Notes under the pieces: model-generated
Seen by the model: only the letters and a program-made list of their open reading frames with translations
Databases searched by the model: none
What the model was told of the DNA's origin: nothing
Made by a program: the position numbers and the translations under genes
Assembly (NCBI GenBank): GCA_024642295.1
Contig: JAHEBK010000100.1
Span: 1 to 6,544, forward strand
From: Flavobacterium sp.
GTDB lineage: Bacteria; Bacteroidota; Bacteroidia; Flavobacteriales; Flavobacteriaceae
Length of the DNA: 6,544 nt
Direction of reading: 5' to 3'
Shown: positions 1 to 3,557 of the stretch, piece by piece
Layout: each line of letters begins with the position of its first letter
How positions within the stretch are numbered: position 1 is the stretch's first letter

Positions 1-284
1 TGCCAAATAATAAATATTATATCTTTGGTCAAGAAGGAGCAAAAAACCTAGCCGAAGATTTACAAGTGCCTTTCCTTGGTGAGGTGCCAATCGTTCAGTC
101 GATTCGTGAAGCTGGTGATTACGGTCGTCCAGCAGCCATGCAAACGGGTTCAGTAATCGAAACTGTTTTTGAAGAAATTACTCGTAAAGTAGTTGAAGAA
201 ACGATTAACAGAAACGAAAATTTACCTGCTTCTGAAGCCATCAAAATCACAACTATGGCGGGTTGTTCAGCAGTAAAAAAATAA
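1..284 (+). CDS. mrp: Mrp/NBP35-family P-loop ATPase (Fe-S cluster carrier), C-terminal part only
   Basis: This is the 3' end of a gene that begins before the window. The reading frame starts at base 3 with PNNKYYIFGQEGAKNLAEDL and runs for 93 residues to TAA at 282-284. The pattern IFGxxGAxxLAE, then VPFLGEVPIVQSIREAGDYGRP, is the typical C-terminal half of the Mrp/ApbC/NBP35 ATPases, which bind and transfer [4Fe-4S] clusters in the cytosol. The Walker A and other nucleotide-binding motifs lie outside the window. A GTG at 66 is internal to the domain and is not a plausible start. The tail ends MAGCSAVKK, with a single Cys. In E. coli Mrp a CxxC pair precedes the IFG motif; aligning on IFG without gaps puts a Pro at the place of its second Cys. 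The NifU-type scaffold gene follows after 4 bases, so the two are very probably co-transcribed. The family assignment is secure; the exact role is inferred from the family. Confidence 0.93.
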   Translation, partial: PNNKYYIFGQEGAKNLAEDLQVPFLGEVPIVQSIREAGDYGRPAAMQTGSVIETVFEEITRKVVEETINRNENLPASEAIKITTMAGCSAVKK

Positions 285-288
285 AATT

Positions 289-528
289 ATGACAACAGAA
301 GAATTAACCAGCAACGTATTACTAGCACTCGAAGAAATTCGTCCTTTTTTGAACTCTGATGGTGGTGATATCACCCTAGTTTCCATCGAGGATGACAAGC
401 ACGTCAAAGTACGTCTAGAAGGTGCTTGCACGAGCTGTAGTGTCAACCAAATGACCTTGAAAGCTGGTGTCGAAACCACCATCAAGAAATTTGCACCACA
501 AATCGAAACCGTTGTCAATATAGCATAA
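289..528 (+). CDS. NifU C-terminal-domain protein (Fe-S cluster scaffold/carrier)
   Basis: A complete 79-residue protein consisting only of the NifU C-terminal (Nfu) domain. Two family signatures are visible: IRPFLNSDGGDITLV (about residues 17-31) and GACTSCSVNQMTLKAGVE (about 45-62). In the second, Cys47 and Cys50 form the CxxC motif that binds a [4Fe-4S] cluster, generally across a dimer interface. The protein probably accepts or carries clusters in the cytosol and delivers them to apo-proteins. It has no N-terminal extension and no IscU-like domain, so it is the short Nfu type, not full-length NifU. The ATG at 289 is 4 bases after the stop of the Mrp-type ATPase gene, and no Shine-Dalgarno sequence precedes it, as is usual in Bacteroidota. 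Pairing of an Mrp-type ATPase with an Nfu protein fits a cluster assembly and transfer unit. The identification is secure; the client proteins are unknown. Confidence 0.95.
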   Translation: MTTEELTSNVLLALEEIRPFLNSDGGDITLVSIEDDKHVKVRLEGACTSCSVNQMTLKAGVETTIKKFAPQIETVVNIA

Positions 529-535
529 TTATAAT

Positions 536-637
536 TTGGGCGTGCCCATTTTAAAGAACAATCCGCCGCGGCGGATTATTCCTTAAAATCGTCGGGCTAT
601 CCGCACCGCTACGGCGGATTGCTTCTATCCCTCACGC
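536..637. repeat. GC-rich palindromic intergenic repeat element
   Basis: This block is visibly richer in G and C than the surrounding DNA and fills most of the gap between the NifU-type and ferredoxin genes. It begins ttgggcgtgccc (536-547) and ends atccctcacgc (627-637); the outer gcgtg (540-544) and cacgc (633-637) are complementary. Inside is a perfect 18-bp palindrome, aatccgccgcggcggatt (560-577), which extends to two 20-base arms (549-568 and 569-588) matching at 18 of 20 positions. A second copy of one arm, cggcggattg at 612-621, is exactly complementary to 559-568, so two alternative hairpins are possible. The layout, with gggcgtg at one end, tcgggctatccgc in the middle and ccctcacgc at the other, resembles a dispersed intergenic repeat I recall from Flavobacterium genomes. 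That recall could not be checked here. No open frame crosses it. It might act as a transcript-end or stabilising structure for the upstream mRNA, but it lacks a T-tract. Confidence 0.6.
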
Positions 638-671
638 AAAACACAAAACTCAACACCCTATACCTTAAAAA

Positions 672-989
672 ATGGATGTATTAATAAAAATTAAAGACAG
701 AGAAGGAGTAGTACATGAATTACAAGCTCCTACTGATATGGCCATGAACATCATGGAATTGTGTAAAGCTTATGAATTACCTGTAGAAGGAACCTGTGGC
801 GGAATGGCCATGTGTGCTTCTTGTCAATGCTATGTTCTTAACGAAGTAGCCTTGCCTGAAATGGGTGACGATGAAGAAGCCATGCTTTCAGAAGCTTTTT
901 ACGTAAAGTCTAACAGTCGTTTGGGTTGCCAAATTCCAATTACCGTAGATCTTGAGGGTCTTGAATTAGAATTGGCTCCTGAGAGTTAA
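672..989 (+). CDS. [2Fe-2S] ferredoxin, ISC/adrenodoxin type
   Basis: A complete 105-residue soluble ferredoxin that transfers single electrons in the cytosol. The cluster motif is TCGGMAMCASC, a Cys-x5-Cys-x2-Cys pattern with Cys42, Cys48 and Cys51. The fourth ligand is Cys86 in NSRLGCQI, the RLGCQI signature of adrenodoxin/ISC ferredoxins; plant-type ferredoxins use Cys-x4-Cys-x2-Cys instead. Acidic residues (PEMGDDEEAM, about 62-71) form the usual partner-binding face. Two extra cysteines, Cys31 and Cys53, are not expected ligands. The ATG at 672 follows an A-rich leader, and the family N-terminus starts directly (MDVLIKIKDREG), so no earlier start is needed. The gene follows the Mrp/Nfu pair on the same strand after a 143-base gap mostly filled by the palindromic repeat. 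It may belong to the same Fe-S transcription unit or have its own promoter. A strong terminator lies 38 bases downstream. Electron donors and acceptors are unknown. Confidence 0.93.
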   Translation: MDVLIKIKDREGVVHELQAPTDMAMNIMELCKAYELPVEGTCGGMAMCASCQCYVLNEVALPEMGDDEEAMLSEAFYVKSNSRLGCQIPITVDLEGLELELAPES

Positions 990-1027
990 TCTATTCCAAA
1001 ACTAAAAGCCTCAACATATCAATATAT

Positions 1028-1064
1028 ATGCCCCAAAAGTTAGACACTATTTGGGGCATTTTTT
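1028..1064 (+). terminator. Intrinsic terminator after the ferredoxin gene
   Basis: The arms atgccccaaa (1028-1037) and tttggggcat (1050-1059) pair perfectly over 10 bp. The loop has 12 bases and a run of six T follows (1059-1064). This is a canonical rho-independent terminator for the rightward Fe-S gene set. On the opposite strand the stem is followed by alternating A/T without a clean T-tract, so termination of the converging DUF3050 gene is less certain. The left arm and loop, tgccccaaaagttagacac, also resemble the end of some IS3-family elements (see findings). Confidence 0.88.
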
Positions 1065-1126
1065 ATGAAAGCTAAAGCTTATTATTAACAACTAGTTTAG
1101 GATTAATGAGTCCATTTCTTGTAGTT

Positions 1127-1909
1127 TTATATCATGGATACCTTTTGAGAAATATTCTCTTCGATTGCATTCCACAAACCAATGCGTTTTTCTAAAGCAA
1201 GTTTTGAAACTTCTTCAACTTCTTTCCATTTTTGGGCGTCCTCTCCACAAAGTTCTGTGATCATTTCCATCGCCATTGGTCCGTGTTCGTCAGCGTCTAA
1301 TTCAATATGACGTTCGAAGTAATATACCAATTGGCTTAAATTAGCATTAGGCAAGTTTTCTTGGAAACTTTTGATGATAGAAGTAAACATACTCGGAATC
1401 AAATCTTCTCTACCAAAGGTAAAAGCAGCGGCGATTTCATGTGGTTTTCCATGTTCAATTACATTAAATGTAAAGTCTAGAAAAGCTTTTATATTAGGGT
1501 GTAAATGGCTGGTTTTAATAGCAACAAAAATATTTTGAAGTGATTTGATTTCGCCTAAAAAATGTTTGATTTCAGCAGTGTTAGCGCCACAAGCTTCCAT
1601 GGCTTCAATGTACATTTCATAATGACTTTGACGACGACCATCTATCGTTACATCCGACTCTTCGGCAAGAACAATCTCGTTGATTAAATAACGTGTTTGC
1701 TTATTGGTTGTAGGAAACCAAGGGGTTGTTGTACAAGTTAATTTGGCTTGCAAGGCTTTTAACAATGACATAAAATCCCAAACCGCATACACATGACTTT
1801 CTAAGAAGCATTGTAGGTCTTCGATGGTTTTTACTTTGTTGTAAAGTGGGTGCTGCAACAGGATGTTTTTTTGAGTTTCAATACTGTTGTTTATCTCTTG
1901 TATGTTCAT
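1127..1909 (-). CDS. DUF3050 family protein (heme-oxygenase-like helical fold)
   Basis: A complete 260-residue, mostly helical soluble protein with no signal peptide or membrane segment. I recognise the DUF3050 pattern: HPLYNKV (20-26), FLESHVYAVWDFMSLLKALQ (35-54), TPWFPT (62-67), RYLINEIVLAEESD (73-86), SHYEMYIEAMEACGA (95-109), FTFGREDLIP (163-172) and YFERHIELDADEHGPMAMEM (197-216). DUF3050 is placed in the heme-oxygenase-like/TenA-like superfamily; its reaction is not established to my knowledge. Conserved-looking acidic and His residues (Glu37, His39, Glu83/84, His96, Glu168, His201, Asp205, His209) could form a metal site, discussed in findings. The ATG at 1909 is followed at once by a family-like N-terminus, so it is the likely start. 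The gene converges on the ferredoxin gene and is 153 bases downstream of gcdH on the same strand. That gap and a possible promoter suggest separate transcription. The family call is strong; function is unknown. Confidence 0.85.
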   Translation of the reverse strand: MNIQEINNSIETQKNILLQHPLYNKVKTIEDLQCFLESHVYAVWDFMSLLKALQAKLTCTTTPWFPTTNKQTRYLINEIVLAEESDVTIDGRRQSHYEMYIEAMEACGANTAEIKHFLGEIKSLQNIFVAIKTSHLHPNIKAFLDFTFNVIEHGKPHEIAAAFTFGREDLIPSMFTSIIKSFQENLPNANLSQLVYYFERHIELDADEHGPMAMEMITELCGEDAQKWKEVEEVSKLALEKRIGLWNAIEENISQKVSMI

Positions 1910-1925
1910 TGGAATAAATTTACTG

Positions 1926-1933
1926 TAAATATA
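1926..1933 (-). promoter_or_regulatory. Weak -7 box candidate for the DUF3050 gene
   Basis: Read on the minus strand, 1933 to 1926 is tatattta, matching seven of eight positions of the Bacteroidota -7 consensus TAnnTTTG. It lies 16 bases before the DUF3050 start codon. No TTG is placed at the usual distance upstream, so this is weak. A small inverted repeat (cttcta at 1940-1945, tagaag at 1952-1957) lies just upstream and could be an operator or chance. Nothing else is recognisable in the rest of the AT-rich gap up to 2062. Confidence 0.25.
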
Positions 1934-2062
1934 AAAAAGCTTCTAGTTCCTTAGAAGTAATTTCAAATTTTTTATCAATACTTTAATAAATGTTTAGTTT
2001 AAAATAATTCCTTCTGTCGTTAAGAATTTTAATAATTTATGTTTTTTTAGTCAAAATATAAA

Positions 2063-3241
2063 TCATTTAAAAGCAGGAATTCCTGTAATATCCATCCCTG
2101 TGATTAGTAAATGGATATCATGAGTGCCTTCATAAGTAATTACGGATTCTAAGTTCATCATGTGACGCATTATCGAATATTCACCAGTAATTCCCATTCC
2201 TCCAAGAATTTGGCGGGCTTCACGAGCAATTTCAATTGCCATTTTAACATTGTTGCGTTTTGCCATTGAGATTTGTGCGGTAGTCGCTTTGCCTTCATTT
2301 CGTAAAACCCCAAGTCGCCAAGTTAGTAATTGGGCTTTGGTAATTTCGGTAATCATTTCGGCTAGTTTTTTTTGTTGTAATTGCATGCCAGCAATGGGTT
2401 TGTTAAATTGAATGCGTTCTTTGGCATAACGCAAAGCGGTATCGTAACAATCCATTGCAGCGCCAATTGCTCCCCAAGCTATACCATAACGAGCAGAATC
2501 TAAGCAACCAAGTGGTGCGCTCAATCCCGATTTGTTGGGTAAAATATTTTCTTTTGGAATTTTAACATTATCAAAAATCAACTCGCCTGTGGCAGAAGTT
2601 CGCAAGGACCATTTGTTATGGGTTTCGGGTGTGGTAAAACCTTCCATGCCTCGTTCTACAATAAGCCCGTGAATACGTCCCGATTCGTCTTTTGCCCAAA
2701 CAATAGCGATGTCAGCAAAAGGAGCATTCGAAATCCACATTTTGGCACCGTTTAATAGGTAATATTCGCCTTTGTCTTCAAAATGAGTAATCATACTTCC
2801 AGGGTCGGAACCATAATTGGGTTCAGTTAATCCAAAACAGCCCATCATTTCACCTGTTGCCAGTTTAGGCAAATATTTCATGCGTTGGGCTTCGTCACCG
2901 TATTTCCAAATTGGATACATTACCAAAGACGATTGTACAGAGGAAGTCGAACGGATTCCTGAATCGCCACGTTCAATTTCTTGCATTAACAAACCGTACG
3001 AAATCTGGTCTAAACCCGCACCGCCGTATTCGGTAGGGATGTAAGGTCCAAAACCACCAATTTCTCCCAGTCCAGGAATAATCTCTTTAGGAAACTCACT
3101 TCGTTGTGCAAAGTCTTCAATTATTGGGGAAATCGCTTTCTTGACCCATGCCCTTGCCGAATCCCGCACTAATTTATGTTCGTCAGTCAATAAATCGTCT
3201 AAGAGGTAATAATCTGGCGCTTGGAATAGGTCTGGCTTCAT
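2063..3241 (-). CDS. gcdH: Glutaryl-CoA dehydrogenase (acyl-CoA dehydrogenase family)
   Basis: A complete 392-residue FAD enzyme that oxidises and decarboxylates glutaryl-CoA to crotonyl-CoA in lysine/tryptophan and glutarate breakdown, passing electrons to ETF. The acyl-CoA dehydrogenase layout is intact: an N-terminal helical domain; a middle beta domain with CFGLTEPNYGSDPGSM (135-150) and KMWISNAP (167-174); and a C-terminal helical domain with RIQFNKPI (276-283) and QILGGMGITGEY (344-355). The glutaryl-CoA dehydrogenase subtype is shown by DSGIRSTSSVQSSLVM (93-108), the ARYGIAWG segment (250-257) and TYEGTHDIHLLI (369-380). Glu371 is the catalytic base. Glu90, Arg97, Ser98 and Tyr370 match human Glu87, Arg94, Ser95 and Tyr369, which bind the substrate carboxylate; Tyr370 favours the decarboxylating type. 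Length equals that of the mature human enzyme. The ATG at 3241 gives a standard N-terminus. The gene stands apart from other lysine-catabolic genes in this window and has its own promoter candidate. Confidence 0.95.
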   Translation of the reverse strand: MKPDLFQAPDYYLLDDLLTDEHKLVRDSARAWVKKAISPIIEDFAQRSEFPKEIIPGLGEIGGFGPYIPTEYGGAGLDQISYGLLMQEIERGDSGIRSTSSVQSSLVMYPIWKYGDEAQRMKYLPKLATGEMMGCFGLTEPNYGSDPGSMITHFEDKGEYYLLNGAKMWISNAPFADIAIVWAKDESGRIHGLIVERGMEGFTTPETHNKWSLRTSATGELIFDNVKIPKENILPNKSGLSAPLGCLDSARYGIAWGAIGAAMDCYDTALRYAKERIQFNKPIAGMQLQQKKLAEMITEITKAQLLTWRLGVLRNEGKATTAQISMAKRNNVKMAIEIAREARQILGGMGITGEYSIMRHMMNLESVITYEGTHDIHLLITGMDITGIPAFK

Positions 3242-3250
3242 CTTACAGTA

Positions 3251-3274
3251 TTTAGATTGGGTTTCGAATCTAAA
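3251..3274. repeat. Perfect 8-bp inverted repeat in the gcdH promoter (operator candidate)
   Basis: tttagatt (3251-3258) and aatctaaa (3267-3274) are exact reverse complements around an 8-base spacer. The repeat begins 10 bases upstream of the gcdH start codon, and its distal arm covers the candidate -7 box. A regulator bound here would block transcription start. In RNA it would form only a weak A/U-rich hairpin, so a DNA operator is the better reading. No regulator gene is adjacent, and chance cannot be excluded in AT-rich DNA. Confidence 0.4.
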
Positions 3275-3293
3275 TTTAGCGAAATAATAACAA
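3265..3293 (-). promoter_or_regulatory. Candidate sigma-A promoter for gcdH
   Basis: On the minus strand a TTG (3293-3291) is followed after 18 bases by tagattcg (3272-3265). This matches seven of eight positions of TAnnTTTG, the -7 box of Bacteroidota housekeeping promoters, with a normal spacing. Transcription would start roughly 15-20 bases before the ATG at 3241, giving a short leader without Shine-Dalgarno sequence. Evidence is motif and position only. Confidence 0.4.
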
Positions 3294-3334
3294 GAATACT
3301 AGTTTAAGGAATTAAATTATTTAGGTGAGTTAAA

Positions 3335-3451
3335 CACGAATTAACATGAAAACTGATTTTTTAAAATTCTACGAATTTTCCTGAGGCAGATAAAATTAGT
3401 GTAATTTATCATATGTGTTTTCAAATTTGTGTTAATTTGTGAAATTCGTGT
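3335..3451. repeat. Intergenic repeat block with inverted arms and phased aatttgtg units
   Basis: The left arm cacgaattaacatgaaaac (3335-3353) is nearly the reverse complement of gttttca (3417-3423) plus tgttaatttgtg (3430-3441): 18 of 19 positions match if six bases (3424-3429) are skipped. An alternative pairing is acacgaatt (3334-3342) with aattcgtgt (3443-3451), exact over 9 bp. The right arm contains three direct units, aatttgtg (3424-3431), aatttgtg (3434-3441) and aattcgtg (3443-3450), spaced 10 and 9 bases apart. A small hairpin, aaaattc-tac-gaatttt (3363-3379), sits between the arms. The wording resembles short dispersed repeats I recall from Flavobacterium and other Bacteroidota intergenic regions; this is unverified. 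No coding potential is evident. Confidence 0.5.
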
Positions 3452-3517
3452 CTGTCTTTTTTAAGGTTTTCGTTCCGAGTTATTAATTTGCTCGAATAGT
3501 AGTATAAAAAAATACGC

Positions 3518-3525
3518 TATATTTA
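3518..3525 (+). promoter_or_regulatory. Weak -7 box candidate for the CHAT protease operon
   Basis: tatattta at 3518-3525 matches seven of eight positions of TAnnTTTG and lies 32 bases before the start codon at 3558. The nearest TTG upstream (3488-3490) is 27 bases away, longer than usual, so support is weak. It lies between the two arms of the 7-bp inverted pair at 3492-3498 and 3527-3533, which could be an operator for this operon. Confidence 0.25.
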
Positions 3526-3557
3526 GTATTCGAAATAACATTAAAATTTTAGGTTTT

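Larger units (their letters stand above)
3242..3557. other. Divergent intergenic region between gcdH and the CHAT protease gene
   Basis: This 316-base non-coding gap separates two divergent genes and must hold both promoters. Next to gcdH is an 8-bp inverted repeat overlapping a promoter candidate. The centre (3335-3451) is a repeat block with inverted arms and phased direct repeats. Close to the CHAT gene is a weak -7 candidate and a 7-bp inverted pair, tcgaata (3492-3498) and tattcga (3527-3533). No small ORF with a recognisable product or RNA gene was seen. Confidence 0.7.

Noticed and set aside
66..284. Independent 72-residue gene starting at GTG 66
   Set aside because: The frame is open upstream to the window edge, and the upstream residues continue the Mrp-family alignment, so this is the end of a longer gene.
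267..518. 83-residue minus-strand open frame opposite the NifU-type gene
   Set aside because: It lies antisense to a clearly conserved Nfu protein, has a low-complexity sequence without a recognisable domain, and is explained as a shadow frame.
560..577. Perfect palindrome as an intrinsic terminator for the NifU-type gene
   Set aside because: The stem is strong, but it is followed by attccttaaaa without a T-tract. It fits better as part of the larger repeat element, though an mRNA-end role is not excluded.
2817..3044. 75-residue plus-strand open frame inside gcdH
   Set aside because: Entirely antisense to the conserved N-terminal half of glutaryl-CoA dehydrogenase, with no domain or promoter of its own.
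3363..3379. 7-bp hairpin with 3-base loop as a terminator or small RNA
   Set aside because: The arms are almost all A/T, no T-tract follows, and it is distant from the end of either flanking gene.
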